From NCBI RefSeq assembly GCF_002205895.1, contig NZ_NJDE01000009.1, positions 186,001-250,000 of the forward strand: a stretch of 64,000 nt of DNA, in the 5' to 3' direction. The first letter of the stretch is position 1; each line of letters opens with the position of its first letter. The notes beneath the pieces are model-generated. The model worked only from the letters and a program-made list of their open reading frames with translations. It did no database searches and had not been told where the DNA came from. Of the stretch, positions 31,943 through 40,855 are shown piece by piece. This stretch comes from Saccharibacillus sp. O23 (GTDB lineage Bacteria; Bacillota; Bacilli; Paenibacillales; Paenibacillaceae). Position numbers and translations under genes: made by a program.

Positions 31943-33313
31943 GTGACAAAGAGAAAGATGAAATGGTTTGGCATGGCAATGACCGGCGTCCTGGCATTCA
32001 GTCTTAGCGCCTGCGGAGGCGGAGGTTCGGGCACGACGAACAATGCGAGCGGCGACGGCGGCAAGACGGAGCCTGCGGCCAACGCGTCGACGGACTCGTC
32101 GAAACCGGCAGAGAATATCACCATCACGTTCCAGAACATCTATCCGGACGCCAGCGATCCGAAGAATCAAATGATGAAGAAGATCGTCGACGCTTACGAG
32201 AAAGAACATCCGAACGTCAAGATCGAACTCGATTCGCTGAACACCGACCAACAGAAACTGAAGCTCAAAACGCAGGCCGCTTCCAAAGAAGTGCCGGATA
32301 TCACGGTCGTCAACCCGGCCGCGCAAATGCAGCCGTTCGTCGACGCCGACCTGTTCGCGCCGCTGAACGACATGGTGGAGCAAAACGGACTTAAGGATAC
32401 CTTCCAATCGGGCATCCTCGATTACTATACATTCGACGGCAACCTGTACGCGCTGCCGGACGGCAACAACATCGGCGTCGTGTACTACAACAAGAAGCTG
32501 ATGGAAGAAGGCGGCGTCAAAGTTCCGACGACCTTCGAAGAAATGCTCGAAGCCGTCAAGACGCTCAAAGGCAAAGGCATTCAGCCGATGGTCATCGGCG
32601 AAAAAGACAGCTGGACGGGTTCGTTCCTGTTCATGAACATCCTGCTCAGAACGAACGGCGGCCCGGGCTTCCTGAAAGACGTGCTCGACGGCAAAAAGAC
32701 GTTCGAAGATCCGGCTTACGTCGCAGCCATCAAAGCGTTCGAAGATCTGGTCCAAGCGGGCGCGTTCCAAGACGGCGCGACGTCGTTCGACTATAACGCG
32801 GGCGAGAACTTGTTCAAAACGGGCAAAGCGGCCATGTACTACATGGGCAGCTGGGCAACGGGCGGCATCGAAACCGCTGAAGTGAGCAAAGACGGCAACG
32901 TCGGCGTCTTCCAATTCCCGACGGTCGGCGGCAAAGGCAATCCGGACGAATTCATGCTGGCTCCGGGCAGCGCGTTCGCGATCTCCAAAGACAGCGAGCA
33001 TCTGCAAGAAACGAAAGACTTCCTGAACTACTTCATGCTGAACTTCCCGAAAGAAGCGTTCGAAGCCAAAGGCGCAGTCGGCATCGCGCAGAACGTGGAC
33101 GGCGACTTCAAAGCGGCCGGTTATTCCGACATGGCGATGAACGTGCTGGATCTGTTCAAAAAAGTCAAAGGCGGCGACTTGGCGTTCGACAACACGATGA
33201 ACCCGGGCACGACGCAAGCGCATCTGTCGGGTACGCAAAGCCTGTTCGTGGAACAGAAAGATCCGGCGGAAGTAGCCAAAGAACTGCAAGCGGCTTACGA
33301 AGACAACAAATAA
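31943..33313 (+). CDS. Sugar ABC transporter substrate-binding lipoprotein
   Basis: From GTG 31943, with GGGGAGG upstream, the product is a 456-residue family 1 extracellular solute-binding lipoprotein. The lipobox is LSAC in FSLSACGGGG and is followed by a low-complexity linker. Binding-protein features include DITVVNPAAQMQPFVDADLF, GNNIGVVYYNKKLMEEGGVK and KAAMYYMGSWATGG. It delivers an oligosaccharide or related sugar to the two permeases that follow. No ATPase gene is present, so a shared MsmX-type ATPase probably energises the system. The sugar is unknown. Confidence 0.95.
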   Translation: MTKRKMKWFGMAMTGVLAFSLSACGGGGSGTTNNASGDGGKTEPAANASTDSSKPAENITITFQNIYPDASDPKNQMMKKIVDAYEKEHPNVKIELDSLNTDQQKLKLKTQAASKEVPDITVVNPAAQMQPFVDADLFAPLNDMVEQNGLKDTFQSGILDYYTFDGNLYALPDGNNIGVVYYNKKLMEEGGVKVPTTFEEMLEAVKTLKGKGIQPMVIGEKDSWTGSFLFMNILLRTNGGPGFLKDVLDGKKTFEDPAYVAAIKAFEDLVQAGAFQDGATSFDYNAGENLFKTGKAAMYYMGSWATGGIETAEVSKDGNVGVFQFPTVGGKGNPDEFMLAPGSAFAISKDSEHLQETKDFLNYFMLNFPKEAFEAKGAVGIAQNVDGDFKAAGYSDMAMNVLDLFKKVKGGDLAFDNTMNPGTTQAHLSGTQSLFVEQKDPAEVAKELQAAYEDNK

Positions 33314-33333
33314 CAAGAGCAGGCCGAATCGAC

Positions 33334-33364
33334 AGAAGGAGGGACCTGCGGGTCCCTTCTCTTC
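33334..33364 (+). terminator. Intra-operon attenuating hairpin
   Basis: GGGACC pairs with GGTCCC, extended by AGAA/TTCT, and TCTTCTT follows. It lies between the binding-protein gene and the first permease gene, the usual spot for a leaky terminator that keeps binding protein in excess. Confidence 0.6.
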
Positions 33365-33397
33365 TTCGGCGGCGCTCTTGAAGGAGGAGAACTCCGC

Positions 33398-34291
33398 GTG
33401 AATGTATTAAAAGTATCCCGCTGGACGATCGCGGCCTTCATCCTGCCGTGCTTGATCGTCTATGTCGGTCTCGTATTCGTCCCGATCCTCGTCTCGCTCT
33501 ACAGCGGCATGCTCGATTGGAACGGCATCGGCAAATCGACCTTCGTCGGATTCCACAACTACGTCAAGATGTTTACGCACGATTCCGTGTTCTGGCCGTC
33601 CGTGCGCCGGACGTTTACGCTGGCCGGATTCTCCATGCTGGTACAAGTTCCGATCGCGCTGTTCGTGGCGGTTCTGATCACCCGTTTCGTCCGTCGTCCG
33701 AATTTCTTGGTCTCGAGTTATTTCCTGCCGGTCATCCTGTCGGTCGCCATCATCGGCCAACTGTGGAAAACGATCTACAACCCGGCTTCGATGGGCGGCA
33801 TGATCAACGGGATTCTGACCAGCCTCGGCTTGGAATCTTGGACCCATTCGTGGTTGACCGAACCGAAGATCGCCATTTATTCGATCATTCTCGTCTCGCT
33901 GTGGCAGTATCTCGGTTATCACATCCTGATCCAATTCACCGGCATTCAGAACATTCCGAGCGAAATCTACGAGGCGGCCAAGATCGACGGAGCCGACGGC
34001 TTCAAGGCGGACCGTTACATTACGCTGCCGATGGTGCTGCCGATCCTGAAGATCTCGATCGTCCTGTCCTTTATCGGCTCGCTCCAGTCGTTCGACCTGA
34101 TCATGGTCATGACCGGCGGCGGACCCGCGCATGCGACCGAAGTGCTCGCAAGCCATATGTACAACATGTCGTTCATCACGATGAAATACGGATACGGAAG
34201 CGCCATCGCCAACGTGCTCATCGCCATGTGCCTGATCGCCACGGTATTGATCAACGCGCTGTTCAACCGTCTGGACAAGCGGTATTCCTAA
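33398..34291 (+). CDS. Sugar ABC transporter permease (MalF/LacF type)
   Basis: A 297-residue, six-helix permease started by GTG behind GGAGGAG. The EAA loop is EIYEAAKIDGADGFKADRYI, and the C-terminal part has MVMTGGGPAHATEVLASHMY. It pairs with the next permease to form the channel. The order binding protein, permease, permease matches carbohydrate uptake 1 (CUT1) operons, followed here by a sensor kinase and an AraC-type response regulator. Confidence 0.93.
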   Translation: MNVLKVSRWTIAAFILPCLIVYVGLVFVPILVSLYSGMLDWNGIGKSTFVGFHNYVKMFTHDSVFWPSVRRTFTLAGFSMLVQVPIALFVAVLITRFVRRPNFLVSSYFLPVILSVAIIGQLWKTIYNPASMGGMINGILTSLGLESWTHSWLTEPKIAIYSIILVSLWQYLGYHILIQFTGIQNIPSEIYEAAKIDGADGFKADRYITLPMVLPILKISIVLSFIGSLQSFDLIMVMTGGGPAHATEVLASHMYNMSFITMKYGYGSAIANVLIAMCLIATVLINALFNRLDKRYS

Positions 34292-34331
34292 ACCGCCGTC
34301 CTCTTATCATGAAGGAAAGGGGGCTGCGCCC

Positions 34332-35213
34332 ATGAGCCAGTTCGCAAGTTCCGCGGGCTCCAAGCCCGCGCTTAAAGTCCGTGGCCGCCGAGTCTCGTTC
34401 AAGACGGTGATCGCTTTCGTCTTCTTCGGCATCCTGCTCGTCACGCAGCTGTATCCGCTGCTGTGGCTGCTCATCTACTCGCTCAAGACGAACGAGGAGA
34501 TTCTGTCGGGCAGTTTCTTCGCTCTTCCGGCCCAGTGGCAGTGGAGCAACTATCAAGGCGCCGTCGAAGGCGGCAACTATTTCCGTTATCTCGGCAACAG
34601 CTTGTTCGTGACCATCACCACGATGGCCGGCGTGATCCTGTTGTCCTCGCTGGCGGCATTCGCCATCACGCGGTTCCGTTGGAAATACGGTCAACTCGTC
34701 ATGCTGCTGTTCCTGCTCGGCATGATGATCCCGATGCAGGGCACCTTGCTGCCGCTGATGATCATCTTCAAGAACCTGCACATTCTCGATACCCATCTGG
34801 CGCTGATCCTGCCTTATATGGCGTTCCAGATGCCGATCGCCGTGTTCATCTTGAGCGGCTTCCTGCGAAGCATCCCGCACGAGATCGAAGAATCCGCGAT
34901 CATGGACGGCGCGGGCGCGTTCCGCATCTTCCGCAGCGTCATTCTGCCGGTATCCATTCCGCCGATGATGACCGTCTGCATCCTGACTTTCATCAACGTC
35001 TGGAACGAATACATCTTGGCCGCGACGTTCATTTCTTCGGAAAAACTCAAGACGCTGCCGTTCGGCGTATACAGTTTCGTCAGCCAATATTCGGTCAACT
35101 ACGGCGCGATCGGCGCGTTCTTGGTCCTTGCCGCGCTGCCGGTTATCGTCGTGTACTTCCTGCTTGCTGAAAAAATTACCAAAGGCATGGTAGCAGGTGC
35201 GGTTAAGGGTTAA
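34332..35213 (+). CDS. Sugar ABC transporter permease (MalG/LacG type)
   Basis: The 293-residue partner permease has six helices and the EAA loop EIEESAIMDGAGAFRIFRSV. The N-terminus contains QLYPLLWLLIYSLKTNEEIL and the C-terminus ends in the typical LLAEKITKGMVAGAVKG. It lies 40 bases after the first permease gene and 9 bases before the kinase gene, so all five genes from 31943 to 38197 are probably one transcription unit with attenuation after the first. Confidence 0.93.
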   Translation: MSQFASSAGSKPALKVRGRRVSFKTVIAFVFFGILLVTQLYPLLWLLIYSLKTNEEILSGSFFALPAQWQWSNYQGAVEGGNYFRYLGNSLFVTITTMAGVILLSSLAAFAITRFRWKYGQLVMLLFLLGMMIPMQGTLLPLMIIFKNLHILDTHLALILPYMAFQMPIAVFILSGFLRSIPHEIEESAIMDGAGAFRIFRSVILPVSIPPMMTVCILTFINVWNEYILAATFISSEKLKTLPFGVYSFVSQYSVNYGAIGAFLVLAALPVIVVYFLLAEKITKGMVAGAVKG

Positions 35214-35222
35214 GATGGAGTC

Positions 35223-37028
35223 ATGAGACGCTTAACGAAACGCCTAAACACGATCTACGGCCGGCTGTTTCCCGTGTTCCTGTTCAGCCTGCTCGGTCTT
35301 CTGCTGATCGTCAGCCTCGTCTATTATCAGCGGGCGACCGAGCAGGTTCGGGATCAAGTGGGAGCCCTGGCCGAAAAAAACATGTCCCAGACCGTCGCTT
35401 TGTTCGAGCAGCTGCTCGACGGCTACGACAGCGTCACCAAGACGCTGAACAGCAACGGCGAACTGATGCGGCTGCTCAGCCAGTCGTATCCGTCTTCGGG
35501 GTCCAACGCGCAGATTCAAGCGGAGCGGCGGATCACCGATATTCTGGGCGCCATTTTCTATTCGCGAAGCGATATCGTCGGCATTCATATCTTAGGCGAC
35601 AAAGGCAAAGTGTACAGCTTCGTGCGTTCCACGGGAGCGTCGATCCAGACGTATCCCGACAAAGCTTGGTTCATGGAGTTGAAGCGTTCGCAGGGCGATA
35701 TCCGCTGGCTCGGCGTGTATCCGGAATCGCTGATGAGCGGCTGGACGGATCGTCCGGTGTTCGCGTTCGGACGTCAGGTGTTCGAGCTGGAAGAACTGAA
35801 GTCGGTCGGCTACGTGCTGATCGAAGTCGAAGCGGACGCGATCACGTCGGCCGTGTCCAACGCCAGTCTGGGCGAGAATACGCAGGTGGAGATTCGCGAC
35901 GGCTCGGGCCACGAGATTATCCGCACCGGTTCGGAGCCGGAAGCTTGGGCTTCGGTGCCTGTCGATTGGCCGGGCGCGCTTCGCCCCGGCGATATTCAAG
36001 CCCGCGAGAGCGGCGATTGGCTGCTGACCGCCGGGCAGGTCGAGAAGAACGGATGGACCATTCTGCGCGCTTCGCCGCAGAGCGACCTCAAGCTGGAACT
36101 GCGGGAGACGCAGCAGTTTCTGATGACGGTCATCGTCGCGCTGATCGTCGCGGCGACGATTCTGTCGACGATCGTCTCGCGTTCGTTCTCGCTGCCGTTC
36201 AAGCGGCTGGTGCGCGAGATGAAGCAGGTGGAGACCGGCAACTTCAAAGGTCAGGTGCATATCGAGTCCTACGAAGAGATCAACGTGCTGGTCGGTTCGT
36301 TCAATCGCATGGTGCGGGAGATGGACGGGCTGATCGAAGGCATCAAGCAGGCGTCGATCAGCGAGAAGAACGCGCAGCTTCAAGCGCTGCAATCGCAGGT
36401 CAATCCGCATTTTCTGTTCAACACGCTCGATATGATCTATTGGATGCTGGACGAACGCGGCGGCGACGATCGGCTCGAAGGGGTCATTTTATCGTTGTCC
36501 AAAATGTTCCGTTACAGCAGCGATTGGGAAGAAGGGGCGAAGGTTCGTTTGCGGCTCGAGCTGGAACAGCTCAAGTCGTATCTGACCATTATCGAGACCC
36601 GGCTGGGCCGCCGCGTGCTGACGCAGATCGACGTGGAAGAGAAATGGTTGGACGCGCCCGTGCCGAAGATGATTTTGCAGCCGATCGTCGAAAATGCCGT
36701 CAAATACGGACTTGAACCGCTGCGCGAAGGCGGCACGCTGCGCATCTATTCCCAAGCGGAAGAAGACCGTCTGCATATCGTGGTCGAAGACGACGGGGCG
36801 GGCATCGACGAATGGACCTTGTTCCGCTTGAGACGGCTGCTGGATTATCCGCAGGCGGCCGAAATGTTATCGGAAGGCGGGCGGACCGGAATCGGACTGC
36901 TGAACGTGCAGCGGCGTATCCGCCTGCTGTACGGAGAAGCGTACGGATTGACCATCCACAGCATACCGGGCACCGGCACGAAGGTTCGCGTGACCTTCCC
37001 GCTGCCCGACGAGGAGGGATTGACGTGA
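35223..37028 (+). CDS. Sensor histidine kinase, YesM/LytS type
   Basis: A 601-residue membrane kinase. The first membrane helix is at about 16-36 (LFPVFLFSLLGLLLIVSLVY), then an extracellular Cache-like sensor of about 250 residues, a second helix at about 296-316, and HAMP. The His_kinase domain has the phosphoacceptor QVNPHFLFNTLDMI, and the HATPase C domain shows ILQPIVENAVKYG and GTGTKVRVTFPLP. Such kinases usually sense the transported sugar or its binding protein and control the same operon. Its stop overlaps the regulator start by 4 bases. Confidence 0.94.
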   Translation: MRRLTKRLNTIYGRLFPVFLFSLLGLLLIVSLVYYQRATEQVRDQVGALAEKNMSQTVALFEQLLDGYDSVTKTLNSNGELMRLLSQSYPSSGSNAQIQAERRITDILGAIFYSRSDIVGIHILGDKGKVYSFVRSTGASIQTYPDKAWFMELKRSQGDIRWLGVYPESLMSGWTDRPVFAFGRQVFELEELKSVGYVLIEVEADAITSAVSNASLGENTQVEIRDGSGHEIIRTGSEPEAWASVPVDWPGALRPGDIQARESGDWLLTAGQVEKNGWTILRASPQSDLKLELRETQQFLMTVIVALIVAATILSTIVSRSFSLPFKRLVREMKQVETGNFKGQVHIESYEEINVLVGSFNRMVREMDGLIEGIKQASISEKNAQLQALQSQVNPHFLFNTLDMIYWMLDERGGDDRLEGVILSLSKMFRYSSDWEEGAKVRLRLELEQLKSYLTIIETRLGRRVLTQIDVEEKWLDAPVPKMILQPIVENAVKYGLEPLREGGTLRIYSQAEEDRLHIVVEDDGAGIDEWTLFRLRRLLDYPQAAEMLSEGGRTGIGLLNVQRRIRLLYGEAYGLTIHSIPGTGTKVRVTFPLPDEEGLT

Positions 37029-38197
37029 ACATACTCGTCGTCGACGACGAACCGATTATCCGCAGCGGGATTCAACGCACGATCGAGCGCTCTTTTCCCC
37101 AGCACCGCGTCATTCTGGCCGAAGGGCCGATCGATGCGGTGGAGCGGCTCAAAGGCGAGATGATCGACCTCGTGCTGACCGACGTGTTAATGCCGGGCAT
37201 GAACGGGCTGGAACTGATGGAAGTCTCGCGTTCGCTGCATCCGGACGCCAAATGGGTCGTGATCTCGGCTTACTCGGAATTCGAATATGCCAAGAAAGCG
37301 GTTCGGCTGGGCGCGCGCGATTATCTGCTGAAGCCGATCGGCAAAGACATCTTGGTCGAACTCGTCAAGAAAATGAGCGAAGAAGTGGCGGAGAGCAACG
37401 TTCGGGCGAAAGAAAATCAACTGCTGAAGCAGAATCTGCGTTTCCTGCGCGAAGCCGTGTTCGCCCGTTGGGCGTCGGGGCTGGATCTGGGCGGCATCGA
37501 CTTGGCTTCTTTTACCGAGGCGTACCCGGATTTCCATCTGCTGATGGTGCACGTGGAGAGCGACGGCGACACCAAGCTGGAGCATTTTATCGTGGAAAAC
37601 GTCATGAACGAGCTGATCGCTTCGGCGGGCGGCGGCTTCGTGGCGAGCATCGACGCCAAAAGCCTGCTCGGCCTGGTGAAGCTGGCTCCGGGCAAAAGCT
37701 TGTCTTCGCTCAACGAAGAACTGCGCAATTATCTCAAACGTTACTTGAAAAAGCCGTTCCAACTGCTGCTGTCCGCCAAAATCGAAGACCCGTCGAAAGT
37801 GCCCGGCGAAGTGCAGCGGATGCGCGAATCGTCGGAATATCAGGTCTACGACCATTACGCGAGCGGCGGCGAGCAGGCGGTCGAAGTGGCGCTGCAGTAC
37901 ATAAAGGCGCGCTACGGCGCGGAATTGTCGCTCGAGAAAGTGGCTTCTGTCGTCTATCTGAACCCGGCCTACTTCAGCCAATTGTTCAAGCAGAAGACCG
38001 GGCAGGGATTCAAAGAGTATATCACCCAGATCCGCTTGGACCGGGCGATGGAGATGCTCGGCGAGTCCGAACTCAAGGTCGGCGATATCGCCGAGCGGGT
38101 CGGCTATCCGGACGTGCGGCATTTCTCGCAGGTGTTCCGCAAGAAAATCGGCTGCACGCCGTCGGAGTACCGGGAGCAGATCCGAAGCAAATGTTGA
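37025..38197 (+). CDS. Response regulator with AraC output domain, YesN type
   Basis: A 390-residue protein from GTG 37025, which has GAGGAGGGA upstream and overlaps the kinase stop as GTGA. The receiver domain carries the acidic pocket VDDEP and phosphoacceptor D53 in LVLTDVLMPGMNG. A variable middle domain of about 150 residues is followed by an AraC-type double helix-turn-helix (KVASVVYLNPAYFSQLFKQK, then VGYPDVRHFSQVFRKKIG). It should be phosphorylated by the adjacent kinase and activate the sugar operon. A hairpin terminator follows. Confidence 0.94.
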   Translation: MNILVVDDEPIIRSGIQRTIERSFPQHRVILAEGPIDAVERLKGEMIDLVLTDVLMPGMNGLELMEVSRSLHPDAKWVVISAYSEFEYAKKAVRLGARDYLLKPIGKDILVELVKKMSEEVAESNVRAKENQLLKQNLRFLREAVFARWASGLDLGGIDLASFTEAYPDFHLLMVHVESDGDTKLEHFIVENVMNELIASAGGGFVASIDAKSLLGLVKLAPGKSLSSLNEELRNYLKRYLKKPFQLLLSAKIEDPSKVPGEVQRMRESSEYQVYDHYASGGEQAVEVALQYIKARYGAELSLEKVASVVYLNPAYFSQLFKQKTGQGFKEYITQIRLDRAMEMLGESELKVGDIAERVGYPDVRHFSQVFRKKIGCTPSEYREQIRSKC

Positions 38198-38214
38198 ATG
38201 GCGCATTAACGACA

Positions 38215-38238
38215 AGGGAGCCGTCAGGCTCTCTTTTT
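38215..38238 (+). terminator. Terminator of the sugar-uptake operon
   Basis: GGGAGCC with loop GTCA and GGCTCTC is followed by TTTTT, 18 bases past the response-regulator stop. Confidence 0.8.
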
Positions 38239-38431
38239 GCGTGCGCCGATCGGCATGCGCAGAACGTTTGGGCCGATGGTCCCGGCGTTCTTTTTTTGCC
38301 CGAAAAACGACGCCCGAAAGAGGGACTTTCGTCGAGATTTTGCCGGCTTGCTTGAGAATCTCTTCACTTTCCAAGCGAGCGAGCCGAATATAAGAAAAAA
38401 TAGGTTTGACAGAATATGGAGGAGGCGCATC

Positions 38432-38809
38432 ATGGCGGGAAATCGAAGAAAATCGCCGTTTCGTTATGTATTGGATGAACCGATCGCGTTCGAGTTGTAT
38501 ATCGTCAGCTTGAATTTCACGACCGCGCCGCGCAAGCCGGTGCAGGCTTACATGCACGACATCAGCCGCTCGGGCTGTCTAGTCTCGCTGCCGCTGGAAA
38601 TTCCGGTCGGGCATAATCGGATCTGCGTCGCGCTCGATTTCGTATTGAACGAGGAACCGCTGCATTTCGAAGGTCAGCTTCGTTGGAACAAACAGGAGAA
38701 CGGACGGGATTACTACGGAGTGGAGTTGAACGTGCCGGAAGATCAGAAAGATCGCCTGCAGTTGGAACTCAGAGGGTTGGCGGGAGCCAATCGGATTCGG
38801 GTGATGTAA
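38432..38809 (+). CDS. PilZ-domain protein, c-di-GMP receptor candidate
   Basis: A 125-residue single-domain PilZ protein. The N-terminal basic motif RRKSPFR (residues 5-11) has spacing slightly unlike the RxxxR consensus. The second motif DISRSGCLVSL matches (D/N)xSxxG well, and the beta-barrel continues through LRWNKQENGRDYYGVEL. PilZ proteins bind c-di-GMP and act on motility or polymer export. The start has GGAGGAGG upstream. It is the only visible c-di-GMP receptor candidate in this window, which also encodes a diguanylate cyclase. Confidence 0.85.
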   Translation: MAGNRRKSPFRYVLDEPIAFELYIVSLNFTTAPRKPVQAYMHDISRSGCLVSLPLEIPVGHNRICVALDFVLNEEPLHFEGQLRWNKQENGRDYYGVELNVPEDQKDRLQLELRGLAGANRIRVM

Positions 38810-38912
38810 CGAAGAAAAATATAGATTTTCGTGAATTCGGGACTTTCGCTGCGGATTACATGATCATCGTTCCTTTCGAGTCCATTCGGCGATGAATGGG
38901 CTTATTTGTTTT

Positions 38913-39554
38913 CTAGCGTTCGGAAGACTTCAATCGATTCGGATTCACCGGCTTGCTGAGCCAATGATCGTCGGTCTGAACATGGTTCTGACGCACGAAT
39001 TTGGCGAGGCTGCGTTTGAACTCGTCATAGGCGAACGAATCGGCCAGACGCACCACGTAACCTTCCTGCTCGCCGCCGCATTCGGAGATGCGCGTGTAAC
39101 AAGCTTTGACGGCTTTCTCGTCCCAGACGCCCCGATAAAGGACCGGCACGGTCTTGATGCCGAGTTCCTGCGCCAACTGCTCCGTATCGTCCCAAGACAA
39201 GCAGACGTTGCGTTCGTTCCAAACGGAAAACAGCAGGAAATAATCCGGAAGCGCGTCGTAATAAATCGAATGTTCGGCATACATGTTTTCTCCGCACAGC
39301 CGCCAGTTTTCCGGAATCAGATAGCGGATGCCTCCGTGCAGCGTCTTGACGTAATGTCTCGACGAATGGTCTTTGCTGTCGAGCGAACGGGCGTGGATAT
39401 GATCCGGATACATGGTCGTGTTTTCTCCGTCCATTTTCTCCGTGACCACGACTTCCCGTCCTTCGAAATGCTTCGTGTCCCTCAGAATCTTGTCGTCGTC
39501 CGTGTAGCTGCGCGACCAGGGCAGATGCATCGTTTTGGGATATTTGATTTTCAT
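38913..39554 (-). CDS. RNA ligase
   Basis: From ATG 39554 the product is a compact 213-residue nucleotidyltransferase. Motif I is K40-M-D-G-E-N, the lysine that becomes adenylylated. Further ligase motifs are RLCGENMYAEHSI (III), EGYVVR at 164-169 (IV) and LAKFVR at 183-188 (V). It has little beyond the catalytic domain. The open frame upstream is not coding. It lies 56 bases downstream of the kinase-HD gene on the same strand. Together they can heal and seal RNA breaks. The natural RNA target is unknown. Confidence 0.85.
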   Translation of the reverse strand: MKIKYPKTMHLPWSRSYTDDDKILRDTKHFEGREVVVTEKMDGENTTMYPDHIHARSLDSKDHSSRHYVKTLHGGIRYLIPENWRLCGENMYAEHSIYYDALPDYFLLFSVWNERNVCLSWDDTEQLAQELGIKTVPVLYRGVWDEKAVKACYTRISECGGEQEGYVVRLADSFAYDEFKRSLAKFVRQNHVQTDDHWLSKPVNPNRLKSSER

Positions 39555-39610
39555 GGAATCACCTCGTTGAATCCTTTCCGATCCGATCTTCGCGTACTGA
39601 TTCGGTCTTC

Positions 39611-40615
39611 TTATTTCCCGTATTCGTCGGCTTGAGCAAAAAAGTACATCTTCGCCAGCATCTCGCCGCCCATCAAGTGATAGACGTTCGACGCGCCCGC
39701 GTCTTTGCCGTGCAGAATCTCCATGTGCAGCTCCGTGCGGCTTGCCACGTCCGACGCGAATGCTTCCGGGTAACCGAGTTCGGTCAACAGATGGCAGGCG
39801 ATCGACGCCGATACGTGCTCGTGTCCGAAGTAAGAGAAGTAGCCGCGGTTTTCTTTCCACACTTTGCAGAAAGGCTTGCCGATATCGTGCAGCAGAGCCG
39901 TCCACTGCATGGCGAGGCGGTCTTCTTCTTCGTAAAAAGCGTTCACGTATTCGAGCACCGCGTACGTGTGCTGCGACAACGTTCGGCTGTGGAACGGGTT
40001 GCCTTGATCGTAGCCGAGCATTTGCGCGAACAGCGGGTGACGGGAAAGGCAGGCGAACAGCTCGTCGTGTCCGGCCTGCGCGCGCAGCAGCGTTTCGATG
40101 TCGGCGGATTCGAGCCGGTCGGCCGAACGGCCGCGATCGTCCGAAGAAAAGCCGTTTGCCGTTTCATCGGACTGCGCGTGTACCAGATGCACCGCCGAGA
40201 ACCCTTCGCCGAGCAGCGGAAATTGCAGATTCTTCGCGTATTTGGACAGAATCTTGTCGTCCAACTTGCGTTTGCGGCCCGCGATCCGCCGCTGCGCCGT
40301 TTCGTACGGCGTATCGAAGAAATAGGCTTCGACCGGGTAATCGGCGAACCGTTTCAGGAACTTGCTCCGCCGATCGCGGTCCACGTTCGTCGCGTCGAAG
40401 ATCACGTCGCGTCCGCCGGCTAGCGCTTGTCCGATTTCGCGAAATGCCTCGTCGAAAATGACGTAGGTGTTTTTTTGCTTGGACTCGCCGCCGAACAGAC
40501 GTAATCGTATGGCATCGCTGGAGACGATGACGCCGCGCGTTTCTTTTTCCAGTCTTCGCGCGTGCACGCTTTTGCCGCTGCCGGGAATGCCGATCAGCAT
40601 ATGAATCGTATTCAT
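39611..40615 (-). CDS. Polynucleotide kinase fused to an HD phosphohydrolase
   Basis: A 334-residue two-domain end-healing enzyme. The N-terminal P-loop GIPGSGKS (9-16) with D34 and R37 reproduces the T4 Pnkp kinase pattern (K15, S16, D35, R38), and RRIAGRKRK (109-117) fits the lid. Residues about 180-334 are an HD domain with H216 in LSQHTYAV, H243-D244 in LLHDIGKPF and histidines at 265 and 267. HD domains fused to kinases in Runella-type HD-Pnk remove 2',3'-cyclic phosphate. There the HD comes first; here the order is reversed. The gene precedes the RNA ligase. GGAGGTG lies before the ATG. Confidence 0.85.
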   Translation of the reverse strand: MNTIHMLIGIPGSGKSVHARRLEKETRGVIVSSDAIRLRLFGGESKQKNTYVIFDEAFREIGQALAGGRDVIFDATNVDRDRRSKFLKRFADYPVEAYFFDTPYETAQRRIAGRKRKLDDKILSKYAKNLQFPLLGEGFSAVHLVHAQSDETANGFSSDDRGRSADRLESADIETLLRAQAGHDELFACLSRHPLFAQMLGYDQGNPFHSRTLSQHTYAVLEYVNAFYEEEDRLAMQWTALLHDIGKPFCKVWKENRGYFSYFGHEHVSASIACHLLTELGYPEAFASDVASRTELHMEILHGKDAGASNVYHLMGGEMLAKMYFFAQADEYGK

Positions 40616-40690
40616 CAGGAATTCACCTCCTTTCGGTGGCGGTCCCTTTCTTACTATACCCTAATCGAGCAGGTTTGCGCATGCCGCGAA

Positions 40691-40711
40691 GGTACCGGGA
40701 CTACCGGTACC
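40691..40711. repeat. Palindrome upstream of the RNA repair genes
   Basis: GGTACCGG and CCGGTACC form a perfect 8-bp inverted repeat around a 5-base centre, about 75 bases before the kinase-HD start and just upstream of a possible minus-strand -10 (TATAGT, 40653-40658). It could be an operator or a transcript hairpin. Confidence 0.45.
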
Positions 40712-40790
40712 GTTCCCGCGGCGAATCTTCCGGATCGAGCTTCACGTCGTCCTCCTTTCGTCGACACGCCTACCTTATTTTTTAGTACAG

Positions 40791-40819
40791 TTGTATTATT
40801 TAGCGCACCGTTTTATAAT
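40791..40819 (+). promoter_or_regulatory. Promoter of the membrane hydrolase gene
   Basis: TTGTAT (40791-40796) and TATAAT (40814-40819) are exactly 17 bases apart, about 37 bases before the TTG start. Confidence 0.7.
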
Positions 40820-40855
40820 ACGAATGTGTTAAATAAAAAGAGAAGAGGTAGACGT

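Noticed and set aside
31594..32139. 182-codon N-terminal extension of the APC permease
   Set aside because: The extension has no start with a ribosome site and crosses the divergent sugar promoter; GTG 31593 has AAAGGA and begins the proper family N-terminus.
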